The notes beneath the pieces are model-generated. The model was not told where the DNA came from. It saw only the letters and a program-made list of their open reading frames with translations, and searched no databases. Source: Seison nebaliae (taxonomy: Eukaryota > Rotifera > Pararotatoria > Seisonacea > Seisonidae). From it: 64,000 nucleotides of DNA. The stretch covers positions 62,001 to 126,000 of the forward strand of contig JALJEE010001081.1 in the NCBI GenBank assembly GCA_023231475.1, in the 5' to 3' direction. Position numbers and translations under genes: made by a program. Positions 11,532 through 24,300 of this stretch are shown here, piece after piece. Each line of letters begins with the position of its first letter. The stretch's first letter is position 1.

Positions 11532-12718
11532 TACGTAAGAAGAAGAAGAAGTTAAAAGTAATTATCACTATTTTGGAACGATATCGTCTAGTAACAATTA
11601 GTTAACGTGAGAGAATGGGTCAGGATTAATATATGAATGGCATTAAGATGATAGAAAAGGAAATCTTTTAAAGAAAGGAGTGAAACTTCAGTTCAGATAC
11701 ATCTCCATCTTTTTCATAAATCGTTTCCATAAAAGACATAATCACTTAAGATCCACATCACTTGCATCATACCGATCCATTCATCACCTTTTAGTTCTAT
11801 CAATTTCGGTGGGAGATTGCGAGTCAGTTCAAATTTACAATCGACCGACATCAGTTGACATACTCTCACATTGCTAATTATGAGTAGACGTAAGAAAGAT
11901 GAAGATGTCATCATGATTGAATGTCAAATCATCAGATTTCTTCTATTATCATCGAAATTCCAAATGTAACTCATCTCCGGAATTTTTAGAACAGTAACAT
12001 GTCGTGAATTTCATCATTCCTTTCCATGGACGTAATAAAGAATGGAAGAAATCTATGATGCTCTAATAGACATAAGAATTGTAAGAATGAAAGGAATATG
12101 TTTTAATAAAATTTATTAATTTCATTACACCAACTTCAAATACAAGTTGCATTGTTTTCCCAACAGATACGTCATGTTCAGCCATGTCGATTTGACTGAC
12201 CTTTCATTAAAAGGAGAAAATCGTTCACATAAGCCACTTTCTTCATCATTTCCCCTGATTTGTCGCCCATACGTCGTTGTTGAATGAACGATGTTACGAA
12301 CGTGTTTAAGGCGGGAAACTCAAATGGTTTTCTCCCCGACAAATCCATTTTTTCCATTTCCAAATTTGTATATATCGAATGTAAAATAAAATAATTCCAT
12401 TTTCCCATCTTGTTCGACCTTCCCAGGAATAAATGGAAATTATTGAATGAAACTGAAAGGATGAGTCCAATTGTCTAGTCTTATACAGAATGATATTGTC
12501 ATGTTTCATTTCTTTGCTAATCTCTAACCTTTTTTCTTCCAATAAACGTACGACACAGTAATAGAGAAAACTTTCGGTAGATAAATCAATTTGTTCCCAA
12601 AATTTTCTTTCGTATTAAAATGAAAAAATTTACAATGTCTTCTTTCAAACGATTAATCTAAATTCTCCATCTCTCTACGAATCGACGAAAAAAAATTTGA
12701 CAATTGACATTTCGTAGA
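10435..12718. other. intergenic region with microsatellites, no gene seen
   Basis: I find no frame with family similarity on either strand. The stretch holds an AC run (about 11283-11311) and two CAT runs (11435-11455 and 11501-11531). The last few hundred bases should contain the promoter and 5' untranslated sequence of the SUEL/CUB gene. Confidence 0.5.
11435..11531. repeat. two (CAT)n microsatellites
   Basis: CAT repeats at 11435-11455 and 11501-11531, separated by 45 bp of unique sequence. An imperfect AC/CA run sits ~130 bp upstream (11283-11311). Confidence 0.9.
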
Positions 12719-15700
12719 ATGAGAACGATCTTCTCCGTTTTGCTCGTGTGTTGGGTGGAAAGGAGTCTCGGAACATTTGACGCTCGGAAAAAACCGCTTA
12801 TACAATTACATTATCATTGTTTGACAAATGAGAATAATGACAAAATATTTATAGATTGTGCTTCGGATGAGAATTCAAAAATTCATATTTTATCCGCATT
12901 CTATGGACGACATTTAAGGAAGCGAAATCAATTCAATTTCAAAAGTAGAAGATGGAAACGTCACACATTAAATACGAATAATGAAATTGATAAGACAGAA
13001 TCGAGAGAAAATCGTAGGACCATTTTACAAAATATGACAACATGGCAAACGCCGTTTAATGGAAATCAGAAGAAATTTCGTCGATTCGCTACTCAATCAT
13101 CGAAATATTTCCATTGGAATTATGAGAAAGAGAAAGAGGATCTGGAGAATAATATGAATGGAAAAAAACGATCAATTTGTCTCGATAATCGATTATATGG
13201 AGAACCGAATGAATTGGATTGTATCGAATATATTAATTTACAGAATGCGTGTAATGGTAAATATAGTTGCACAATTCGTCCACCACCTCGAATTCTTCAA
13301 CGACTCGAGAAATGTGAGAGATTACGTGTCCATTTGAAGAGTCAACGATTCCAATATTATAATTATAAAATGAAAATTAATAAATTTCGTTCGACTCTCG
13401 AACATCTCAAATATTTGCCATTAGTCGATTATCTCGCAATTTATTATCGATGTATACCAAAGAAACAAATACTTTCCATTTGTTCGGTGGCCCCGTCACA
13501 AATAACGTCGTATTGGGGATCGATAATGTCGCCCAATTATCCGTTACCGTTTAATTATCAGAATTTGTTGAATCGTCAAAAGAATGAAATGATGGATAAG
13601 AAGAAATCGTGTTGGTGTCGATTAATATCGAACGAGAATATCAGATTGAAATTGAAAATTATTAATTTTGAATTGGAGCAACCAAATAATCAGAATTGTG
13701 AGAATAGTGGTTTCCAGATTTATACGATCGCCAGAAATTCGATGGATTCAAATACCATCCTCTCCGCTTTCAATCACAATTCGTTAAGAAAACATCTAAA
13801 ACGATCGGGAACTACAACGAAGAATTCGACGAAGAAACTTGATAATTACTTCTCGTTTCCACACGACAATCCGATAAAATATAACAGTGATCGAAATTGG
13901 TATTATAATTGGAATGAACATTATAAGAAATTCGCTGAGCAATTGCAATTCCAATCTTGTACTTTCCTTCAACCCAACAAAGAATGGATCACACCAGATA
14001 ACGGTGATGTCGTTTATCTTCACTTTTATACAAATATCGGTCCATATTCATTACCGAGTGTACGCGGCTCATTCTGGATCTCATACGAAACTGACTCTGT
14101 CACTTATCCGATTAACACGACCTGTAACTGTTCTGTTCCTTTTGACAAGTCATTCTCGTCGTCGAACGACGATTTACACGACTTCGATAACCAATTCCAT
14201 GAATATGAAGAGAACATTTATGGATTGTGGAGAAGACAAGAGAAACAATTGGAAAAGGAACTTCCTCACACGGAGGGACGGGAAAAAGTCAATTATTTCG
14301 AAAAAGCTCATCGACGAGACACGACGACTCCTAATTATGATCCCAAATTAATATTTGCCATCTTGCACGAACAACCCGATCATCAATCGAACGAAGAATT
14401 GTTGAATAAACATGTCCATTACTCGACCATTCCAGCAACTAACCATATTATCGACAAATACGAAACACATCAGTTCTCAGATTCAAATAAATATCTTTCC
14501 ACTTTTCCACCACAATTCTTCACAAAACCACATAAATTCTTCACTAAACCACCACAATTCTTCACTAATCCAACACAACCTTTCACAAATCCACCACAAC
14601 TTTTCACACATCCACCACAATTCTTCACCCAATCACCACAATTTTTCACAAATCCGACACAATTCTTGCCCACTACATCCGAATCTTCTACTGTTGTAAC
14701 AGCGACTTCCACGGATGATGGAAACATTATGATCGACAATTACATGTTCAATGATTCTGTGTTAACTAATGATGATTATTATTTTTTGACTAACCTATTA
14801 GAAATGACGAATGAGGACGATATTGAACTGAATTTGAATGAGATAAATGGAACGTCTTTTCTCACCACAACCCAATCGACAATCGTTAGAGATACAACTG
14901 CCATTTGGAGAATACAAAATTCATCCATCTCATCGACGTTAAAAGAGACTTCCGTTTCCGTCCCAAGTCATCTTCCAACAATTGACTCTACATCAAATGT
15001 TCATAAAATTTATTCAATCGATCAATCTTCTGTCATTCATCTTCCAACGAATTCACCCGAGACATCTTACACGAAACCGTCAACTTACTTTATTAATGAT
15101 ATTCCTCCAATAACCACCTCATACTTCTCCACGACTTCTCCCCTCATTAATTCGACTTCATCCATCGTTCCTTCCATTCCTTCATCCTTCACTACCACCA
15201 CAATTCGTCGTCGAAAAGAAATGGAAAATTCAAAATTCCATTCGAAACGTCTTCCTTCGTCCACACCATCAGCGATGATGAACTTTACGAAACTCACTCG
15301 AATTCAAGTAGATTCAACAACATTCAATCTTCCAATTTATCAGACACAAGCGAACTCGTTAAGAAACCATCATACGCTCCTCAATTCCACCATCATTCCA
15401 ACTAATAGTCAAACACCAAGTTCATTTTAATTTGTTATTTGACTTATTTTTGAAAAAAAATTTGTTTCTAGAAAATAGTTTAATTATTGCTGGATGTCTC
15501 ATCGCGTCTCTATTAGTCATTGGCAATATCATTCTTTTGTTATTGAGACGGTTTTTTTCGATTTTTCAAATTATTTTAATAATTTTCTGATAGACGATCG
15601 AAAAGGAATGGAATGACTTCCTCGTCTCACATAGCGACGACGTCAACTTCAGGAATATTTCCTGAACGTTGGAGCGAATATGCGAAACAGATCAAATCGA

Positions 15701-17769
15701 AACAGAAAACTTTATTTCGATGTCGTCAATCGAATAAGAGTGAACAACGGAAGAATAATGTGCAAATGTATCATCCAGGAAGAAGTTCCTCTACTCTCAA
15801 ATGTCAAAGTGAAATATTCACTTGTGGCAGTCAAATGCAATCGGAATTATCACTATATCAATTATATGGTCAATCGCATGAAATTGAGAATGATATGGAG
15901 AATCAGTTGAATACAACAAAACCTTCAAATTTCATTAATCAATTAATGAATAATGGAAATAAACAATCAACTGATGATATTCATCCAGCTGCTGGTGAAG
16001 TGATTATGTGGTCGAATGAGAATGATGAAGCACTCGTCACCACTGGTGATGGTGAATGGAATCGAATTGAATCACCTTCTTCATTCATCTCTAATAATAT
16101 CCGTTATACGAAATGTGGTTCAAATAATTATGAAATTAATACGACTATACCAGAAGTTATTAATTATAACTCCTCTCAATTATTGCACGCATCAAATATT
16201 AATTCGATGTCTCGATTTCCAACTGATGTCAATTTGAATTATAATAATAACAATAATAAAATCTCTTTCGATTCATCAATTCAACATGAAAGAAAAGAGA
16301 AAGAATGTAATGAAATCATCGTTCAAAATACTGGAACTTATCTCTCATCGTCCATGTCCACGTTGGATTGTCTGGTGAATAAACGGAAGAATTCCATCAG
16401 TAGTTCCAGTCATCCACATCTCAATGATCGTTATCGAATTGAAATCAAATCAAAAAATGGTCTCTACACAAAACATCAGGTGAATTTGTCAGAACCTGAA
16501 AAAAATCGAAATGATTCCTTCACCACCAACACATTCACTAACGTATCGTCAGGCAAATCGACAGGAAGTGATTACTTCCAACGAATTCCAATTAAGTTAA
16601 TTTCAAATTATGAAACTTCATCAACGAACGAATCGAATGATTCAAAATGTTTATTAATTATGGAACTCGATTCTGAGAGAGAAAATAATTCCAATTTCCG
16701 TTCTTGGGAAAATGATGGGAAATGGAAGAAAATATCAGAAAACTCACCCATATTTAACAAAGCCAATTTCCATAAACGACGAAAGAAGAAAAAAAATTCG
16801 AAACATCTTAAACAAAATTATCATTATCCGTTGTCATGGAAACAGAAGTGGAAGAAAAAAAAATCAATTTCTTCCCCAAAAACAATCCCGCGAGTATGGA
16901 ATACTAAATATTCTTCCTCTACAACAACTACTTCAACTGATAGTCATTTATCGATTCATCCGTTAGGAGCGGAATTTGGAACTTTGAAAAGATCTCATCA
17001 AATTCACGAAGAAGATATGATTTTCTACAACTCCATTCCCAAATATGAGCAGAGGAATTGTTCCTATTTTCAAATGACAGGAACAGAATCATCATCGCTG
17101 AGTTTAATATCGAATATTTCAAATTCAACGACGAAAACTGCACCACTCAACGAAATGAATTATCATGAGAATCCAATAAATTTTCATAATTATCGAAAAA
17201 GTTAATTTTCTTCTTTTCTTTCTTTCCATTTTAAAATTTTAATTGTAGATGTAAATCAATCTGATGATTTAGAGAATAATAATTCCATTCCCATCAAACA
17301 TTTTCTCCTCCATCAACATCAGTTGATCTCCTCCACATCCTCTTTCAGTATTTCACTCACTCAAACGAAGACGAAACAATCACCATCTAATTCCACAATA
17401 ACCTTCGACAATTCTCTCTCCGATTCTCCTAAACATAATCAGAAGTTAGTGAAAAGAGGACGTTCTTTTGCGAAACACAACGACAGTCAAACTATGTTCG
17501 TTAAAGAATTAAAGTCGCTAATCGAAGAAAGAAGATGTGACGGCAGAACACATTCCTTAAACACTTCCCGTCCTGAGGTGGAGACAGTTAATGAAATGAA
17601 AGAAATCGAATTTCAACATATTCAACTGAAACCGGTCAATCAACGTCGTTTCGCCTCAATTCCTGCCACAATGGATTCATCAATTATACAATCATCATTT
17701 CAGAAATCAATTGAAAATGAGGAGAAGAGTAACGTACAACGTTTAATTCAAAAATTCTCCAAAGAATAA
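12719..17769 (+). CDS. single-pass receptor-like protein: SUEL lectin + CUB + Pro/Thr stalk + TM + long cytoplasmic tail
   Basis: Five exons (12719-15419, 15472-15550, 15594-17200, 17249-17769; the first three introns 52, 43 and 48 bp separate these four blocks, so four coding exons are certain) encode 1,635 residues. A signal peptide (MRTIFSVLLVCWVERSLG) is followed by a galactose/rhamnose-binding (SUEL) lectin core: FIDCASDENSKIHILSAFYGR, then CNGKYSCTIRP, then LAIYYRC, with long basic inserts between the conserved parts. A CUB domain follows (CSVAPSQITSYWGSIMSPNYP ... CWCRLIS ... NSGFQIYT). Next comes a Ser/Thr/Pro-rich stalk with a 7-residue tandem repeat. The second small exon encodes the membrane helix (LIIAGCLIASLLVIGNIILL) with a basic stop-transfer. 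About 700 polar cytoplasmic residues follow, with no catalytic domain. It probably acts as a cell-surface adhesion or carbohydrate-binding protein. A poly(A) signal lies at 17821-17826. Confidence 0.75.
14505..14670 (+). repeat. 21-bp coding tandem repeat (PQFFTKP-type heptads)
   Basis: About eight degenerate copies of a 21-bp unit encode heptads such as PQFFTKP, PQFFTNP, PQLFTHP and TQPFTNP in the extracellular stalk of the SUEL/CUB protein. All indels keep the 21-bp step, so the frame is preserved. Confidence 0.85.
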
Positions 17770-18593
17770 TTTAAGTAATTATATCATTATCTCTTACAAT
17801 TTTTAAGTATCGTTAGATTTAATAAACAAATATCTAATTCAGATTCAACGATTCTCTCTATTATTCCCATTTTACATTTATAATTACAAATAATTCAACT
17901 TAACTTAAGTTTACTTAATTGTCGAAAATAAATTATACAAAACCATCAGGTGGTTTACAGTTACTGGCAATCTTTTACACGAATTTATTTTACAAGAATT
18001 CATTGATTTGAAATTTCTTTTCGTTCAATTTGTTAATATGTTCATATCAAATTGAATTGTCAATGTTTCTCAATGATCAAATGATATTGAGAATGAAAAA
18101 AATATTGAGACAAAATTTAATTAATTTTACAAAAAAAAATACAGAAATGAACAAAATGGAAAATATAAATTTCTTTAAATTTTTTATTGTTTTTAACGAT
18201 AATATATATGATGGAAAATAATAATAATAATAATAATTTTCATAAATATAATTGAAATGAGAGAGAGAGAGAGAGAGAGTATGAAAAGAAATCGGATAGA
18301 TGAAATAATTATCTTTCGCGATCGAACATGAATTGATTTTGTCGTTCACAACTGACCTCCCCCCTGCACCCCTGGTAACCTTTTGTACAGAAATTTCTAC
18401 CAGATTTTATTGACAAAGTTAATTCCCGAGTTAATTTATTACAATTGTAATCGATCGTCCATTGATTGATTACCATTACACTCCACAATTTGAGTCATTT
18501 TGAAGTGAATTTCCTACAAAGAATTGAATAATTTTCTGTTCACATTCCATTTGACATTTGACTTATTAAGAGTTTTTTGAAAATTTGATCGTT
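17770..18593. other. convergent intergenic region
   Basis: This lies between the stops of the SUEL/CUB gene (+) and the unrecognised 907-residue gene (-). It has AATAAA at 17821-17826 on the + strand and TTTATT at 18406-18411 as the reverse-strand signal. A GA microsatellite (18258-18279) and an AAT run (about 18220-18236) lie between. No gene seen. Confidence 0.6.
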
Positions 18594-21317
18594 TTAACAT
18601 ATAAGTAAATTGTCGATGGTGAAATTGGAGGAGAGAATGGAAGGAGATGAAACAGAAGATTTACACTGGTCGTTCGATACCTCTTTCAATTTGTCGATGG
18701 TCGTCAATAGAAGTTGTTTCTCGTTATCATTCTCACATTTCTTATTCCAAATTGAAGGAATTGTTAGAATGTTATCGATCTTTCTCGTCTCTTCTTCCAA
18801 ATTCAATTCACATCTCGATCTTTTCTTCGAAGATATATCGGAGTTCATTGACGATTCATCAGTTTTCCGACTCAATTGTTTCAATAACGGAAATTTATCA
18901 TCACACACCAGATCATTGACTAATGGTGGTGATGGTGGTTGATTGAAGAAAGTGGAAGCTGAAAGGAATGACGTGAACGCCTTCAAAGGTGGAGATAATG
19001 GAATCGGGAGATTTGTGGATGGTGCTGATGATGATAATGGAATTTTTTGATTTAAATTATTATTATTTTTCAATAATTCTTTATTTACTAATTCACTATT
19101 TTCGGAGGATGTATGTCGTCGTTTTCTTTTGTTTGTACAGGTATTGGGATGGTTGGTGGGAGGTGAAGTTGGTGGTGTCAATTGAATGAAAGATGATAAT
19201 TTCTTATTGTCATTATGAGGAAGGATTGGTGAATTCTTGTCCATATTCTCTCCCAACTTTTTGAACATACGATAATAGAAATCGTATTCTTTCTGATCGA
19301 AATCACCGTTATTGGCAGCAGACGCCACATTCTCATTACATGACATCACATTCTTATTGAGCGAATAATAGACGGTGAAGTAGTAGTAGTAGAATAAAGC
19401 AGAAAGATATTGTTCGACTGATTGACAGAGATTCGTGTCCTCACTCTCTGACATACCCGAGAACTTTTTATAATCATCGAGTTGTTTCGGGGAGATTAAA
19501 GGCGTTTCTGATCCAACTTTCATCAAATTCGAATTCAAACTCAATTCATCTTTGTCCAATAAATCCTGAGTTTTCGATGAAGTAATTGTTGAGTCATTTT
19601 GATTGATATCGAATTTTAATACACGGTACGATTTCCCGCACTCCTTATCGACGATCGATGGTTCTGATGATTTATTATGGTCATTCTCATCATCCGATAT
19701 GACGTGTTGATGTGTTGGAAACGAATTGACTTTCTTCACCGAACAATCATTAGAATTGGTGGATGTTGACGATGTGGTTGGTATAAGCCATTGGTCATTA
19801 AATTTCAAATCGTTTTTAGATAATTCTTCGAATGAGGAAGTGAATTTGGTGGAAGTGTTTCCAGTTGATCGTCGTTTTCTCTTATTCTTTGTCATATTTT
19901 CTTCGGTCGATTCGTTCTCTTTCGATTGAGTTTTAGATGAGTCGTGAAAATATTCATTGAGTATCGACCAACAGAACATAAATTGGAGGGCTTGAACGAA
20001 TTCATAAATCATTTTTTCTGATAATTCTGGTGGTTGATCTTTGGGGCCATTTGGTATGTTGAATGTAGATTGATTTTCATTATTTTTATTATTTTGTTGA
20101 ATGAGTGACAAGAGGAATTCGTGGAAGAAACTTTTAATTTTTCCATTCATATTAGTCGTCTCAGTCATTTCGTCATCATCTGTCGAATTGAGACGATTCA
20201 AATTCAACATCTCCTCCATCGATTCATTTAATATCAATTCTTTATTTTGTTCTTTTTTAGATAACTCCATTAATTCTTGTAGTTTCATGGCAATCAATTC
20301 TGATGATGATTTCGGACATGACGGTATTGTGGATGATGGTACAGAAGACGATCTCATACCACCAAATGTCGACGCCAAATATGAATCGGTGTGATTACTT
20401 CTCGTTCGACATCGTTTGTTATGATGATGGAGAGATGATGATACTGATGAATTGATAATCATATTATGATTTTGAGTTCCAGTTCCGTTGTTGATGACAC
20501 AACGTTTGTTGAGTGAATGATAAAATTTTCCGTTAATTATATTAATTATTTCTCGGAAATGTTTATAGAAAGTAGAAGTTTTTGATGAATGAACATTCTC
20601 TCCTTCTGTCATCTCTACGTCTGACGTCAATTCTTCTTTGTAGTAACATTGAATGAAATCGGCGTCGGAACAAATGGTGGAATTGTGAGGTGAATCGTCG
20701 GAATTGTTCGTCTTTTTTAAATGTCTCTTCAACTTTTGTGAGAAGCGTTTGAGTAAGACACGTTTATGGAGACAGTTTCGGGGAGTTGGTGGCATGTTCA
20801 TGAATTGACAGGTATCCATTTTGGTGGAAGTGACACAAACCGGCTGTAATGAACTGACATGCCCCTCACCGTTCTTCGTTGTCATCTGTTTGAATTTGTC
20901 ACATTCGGATATGAAGACGGTGGAGAGTTTGGTTCGTTGGAGAATGTTGGAAGATTTCTTTTTGGGACCATTTTTCAAATTTTGAGTTCTCCTCATGATC
21001 TGGTTGGAAAGTTTGTTAAGTGTGTAACATTTGCGAGCTGATTGATTAATATTCGTATTCGTTTGTTGTTGAATGGATTGAGAGGGTGTCTGCATATTTT
21101 TCAATATCGAATTATTCCCACTTGAATTATTATTGGGAGTTATTTGAGAATTATTCAATGAATTGGTGGCAGTACATGGATAATATCCTTTATTTCTCAA
21201 TTTGTTTATCGTCAAATCCAACAACAAATTCTCACAATACCGGAACATCGCCACCGTTTTCAAGTTGATGTCCAATGGAATATCCATCGATTTTTCGTCG
21301 TTCATCTTCTTGTTCAT
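18594..21317 (-). CDS. unrecognised 907-residue low-complexity, probably nuclear protein
   Basis: One uninterrupted frame from an ATG at 21317 to a TAA at 18594. I do not recognise the family. The N-terminal ~50 residues (NLKTVAMFRYCENLLLDLT, then INKLRNKGYYPC) look structured and helical. Two more ordered patches are KMIYEFVQALQFMFCWSIL, around residue 430, and SVEQYLSALFYYYYFTVYYS, around residue 640. The rest is Ser/Asn/Thr-rich and disordered. Basic clusters NKRKRR (twice) and SKKRSR could be nuclear localisation signals, and there are several S/T-P runs (TPPTSPP, PLSPPLKAF, PPSPPL). There is no signal peptide or zinc finger. Composition suggests a transcriptional or chromatin regulator. 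It borders a 21.6-kb gene-free stretch on its 5' side, as developmental regulators often do, but function is unassigned. Confidence 0.7.
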   Translation of the reverse strand: MNKKMNDEKSMDIPLDINLKTVAMFRYCENLLLDLTINKLRNKGYYPCTATNSLNNSQITPNNNSSGNNSILKNMQTPSQSIQQQTNTNINQSARKCYTLNKLSNQIMRRTQNLKNGPKKKSSNILQRTKLSTVFISECDKFKQMTTKNGEGHVSSLQPVCVTSTKMDTCQFMNMPPTPRNCLHKRVLLKRFSQKLKRHLKKTNNSDDSPHNSTICSDADFIQCYYKEELTSDVEMTEGENVHSSKTSTFYKHFREIINIINGKFYHSLNKRCVINNGTGTQNHNMIINSSVSSSLHHHNKRCRTRSNHTDSYLASTFGGMRSSSVPSSTIPSCPKSSSELIAMKLQELMELSKKEQNKELILNESMEEMLNLNRLNSTDDDEMTETTNMNGKIKSFFHEFLLSLIQQNNKNNENQSTFNIPNGPKDQPPELSEKMIYEFVQALQFMFCWSILNEYFHDSSKTQSKENESTEENMTKNKRKRRSTGNTSTKFTSSFEELSKNDLKFNDQWLIPTTSSTSTNSNDCSVKKVNSFPTHQHVISDDENDHNKSSEPSIVDKECGKSYRVLKFDINQNDSTITSSKTQDLLDKDELSLNSNLMKVGSETPLISPKQLDDYKKFSGMSESEDTNLCQSVEQYLSALFYYYYFTVYYSLNKNVMSCNENVASAANNGDFDQKEYDFYYRMFKKLGENMDKNSPILPHNDNKKLSSFIQLTPPTSPPTNHPNTCTNKRKRRHTSSENSELVNKELLKNNNNLNQKIPLSSSAPSTNLPIPLSPPLKAFTSFLSASTFFNQPPSPPLVNDLVCDDKFPLLKQLSRKTDESSMNSDISSKKRSRCELNLEEETRKIDNILTIPSIWNKKCENDNEKQLLLTTIDKLKEVSNDQCKSSVSSPSILSSNFTIDNLLIC

Positions 21318-24300
21318 TTCTCTTAATCAATTCGACATCGAATCAGATACTGATGAAGGAATATTGATCACGGATTGAATCTTCTAGATCAGTTTCGAAA
21401 GAAGCAAATCGAAATATCTGACGACTAAAGAGAAAAAAATTTTTTTTAATTAATTTTAATAAATAATTAATTAAAAATTATATCGATATCAATTAATTAT
21501 TAATCATTGTTAATCAATCGATTAATTGAATTGATGGTCTAATTAATGAACGAATTAGATGATGAATGTAATTCGTATAATTTGTGTAAATAGTCTACAT
21601 GGGATTGGAAGACATAAATAACATTTCCAGTTATCAGGAGTGGCTGGGGGAAAATAGAGAAATGAGAATAAATTAAGACATTCATAAAAGTTGTGTTGTG
21701 TCATGTTGATTTCTGGGACAGGAAATGGACGGAAGTAAAAATGAAGAAAGAAGTTATTTAATAGTGAAATGGAAGTAATAGGAATATTTCTCCCCCTCAA
21801 TCTTCGTACCAAATGAACAGAATAACATAAGCGGAAGGTTAGGCGAAAGCGGAAGAAGACCGAATAAGAGGATGAGGAAGAATAAATTGTAATGATATAC
21901 ACATTATATTTCCCTATAAAAAACATTTTGTTTCTATTAAAATACTTCTCTCTTCTGACTCAATTACCTTATTTCAGTCATCATCATCGATGAAATATTC
22001 TTTCTCCGTATTCTTATGTTGATGATTGTCATAATTGTTATGATAACAATGTTGTTAATAAAGCCGACGGTTGTGGTGATGGTAATCATAATTGTCATCG
22101 TTCACATGATCATAAATACGTAGATGATGTTGATGATGGTACATAGTGACAGGAAAGGCTGATTTTACACGTACCCTAAAAAACTACTCATACTTTTCTC
22201 ATTTAACAAATATGTAGAAGTTACTTGATTTCACTTCACCTAATAGGAATAATGAGGGGAAGATAAGAAGTCGTGAGAATTAAATTGCGCCCGCTAACGG
22301 ACGTAAAAGGACTGTTTGGTTCCCTTTGTTGGAATGGAGATGAGATGTACACATGAAATGAGTGGAATAATATAAAATGATTATCGTCATTCTAGCAAGT
22401 AAGTTATTAAGTTTCAATTGAGAATTAATCTGTTTGTATTCGTACATCGGTAACGGTATTAAGGGGGGAAGCCCATCTGTCGAAGAGAAGACGGATTTGA
22501 TATGATAGAGATAGTTAAGTAAATCGCTTTCATCTTCAGGTCGATTGTTTCTCTTCGTCTAATTCACTTCTTAATACATATTCGATATTTATGATATCTA
22601 GAAGGGAAAGATGATGCTACACGAATTAAAGAGTAGTATATGTATGTGTGTAAATAAATAGATATTACGACGAGAGAAGAAAGCATCAACATCGATTCAT
22701 TAATGTTTTTGTGGAGACGAATGTTCCCCCAATTATTTATCTTTCTACCTTTCTCCTTTGTGTTAAGCGATTGCTCTTTCTATTAAAGAAACTTTTCCTA
22801 TCCGAACATGTTGGCGGAGGTCTCTCTCTCCCCCTCACCATCTCCCTCAAATCGATTTGAATATAATAGAAAGATTTTTCGTCGCCTGTCGATTACCAAT
22901 CGGCATCAATGTAAAAACAACACGAAATGAAAAATGCATCATAACAATCATCATCATCATCGTTTAATTCCTCGAGTTTGTATGTACAAACATACCACCA
23001 ATTCGGAATGAGGATGAGACTGAAGGAATCATAATTATGATAATATCAAATGATTGTTGTTTAGGAATAAATGTGAAATTATCATAAAATAATTCTATTA
23101 CTGATCTTTAATCGTCTCGTCAATGATGAATGGCGAAGATAAAGAAAATATTAATAATAATAATTAATTACGTGAACAGTGTCAGGAAGAGAAGAAGATA
23201 GAACCGTTAAGATGGAGAGACGATACATGTCAATCAAACTAGAAGAAATTGATTATTTAGAAATAACTCACTTAGGGAAGAATAGTGTGAAAAACCTATT
23301 GACTTTAACACGGACACTAATTCACCCAACTACTACCATTTACTCCGATTAATATCACAGTGATATCGCAACTATCTTCATCTTACAAATCGGGTGGGGG
23401 GAAGGGTGCAACAAATGTGATAAAGAGAAAATTATTAATTCAACTTCAATTCATACTTGAAATTGTTTCTTTCCTTTTTTGAAGTATCACTCCTCTCTTC
23501 TCTCACCCCAAACACGGATTACTACCACTAATAATAACAACAATAATAATAATAAGAAGAATTTTGTCTCTCGTTGGAAGAGTGTGGCAACCAGATTATT
23601 AGTAAACACCCCGTAACTCCACTAAACCGAATTGTGTGAACTCGATTGAGAGTTTAATCAATTTTTATTATAAAATATTTGGTTTGTGGACTAGAGGGAA
23701 ATTAAGCTTATCTAATTCGAAATGAGACGCGACAATTCTATTGTCTCCAATCCCTGTTGTTGTTTGAGGGGGGACTGTTAATAAAAATGTCACTGATGCC
23801 ACCGAGTGATAATAGAGAAGAATAAATGGTGTGAACAAAGATGAATGGAAGATATTTCCGATTAACAGAACAATTGATTAAAATGAAAGAGGGAAGATGA
23901 TTCGAGAGTAGAAAGTTGAGAAAAGGTTAAATTGTATCTGTATCGCATCGCCGTAACCGTACGACGACAACAGAAGGCGGAATGTAAAACAAATAGAGGA
24001 ATAGGGAAATCAAAATAATGATGAATACTGAAGAATTGTTGGGGGAAGAAGACACAGAATGATGAGTTAGCTTTTAGTACAAAAGGTGGAGCGGTTGTTG
24101 TGTATGATACAGTCTTCGATCTGTACTTAATTATTGTGGAGGAAATGTGCGTGTCGTGTTAAAGAGAATAATATGAAAGAAGATCTCTACTTATTGCGAA
24201 TTATCGTTATTAATAAAAAGAAAGATAAAACATTTCTGAAAGTAAATATACATATCTCTCCTATTGATTAATATAAAATAATTGCCTGCCGAATTGATAT

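Noticed and set aside
13887-14351. 154-codon + strand frame inside the SUEL/CUB exon
   Set aside because: Shadow in another frame of a clearly coding exon with recognisable lectin and CUB motifs in the main frame.
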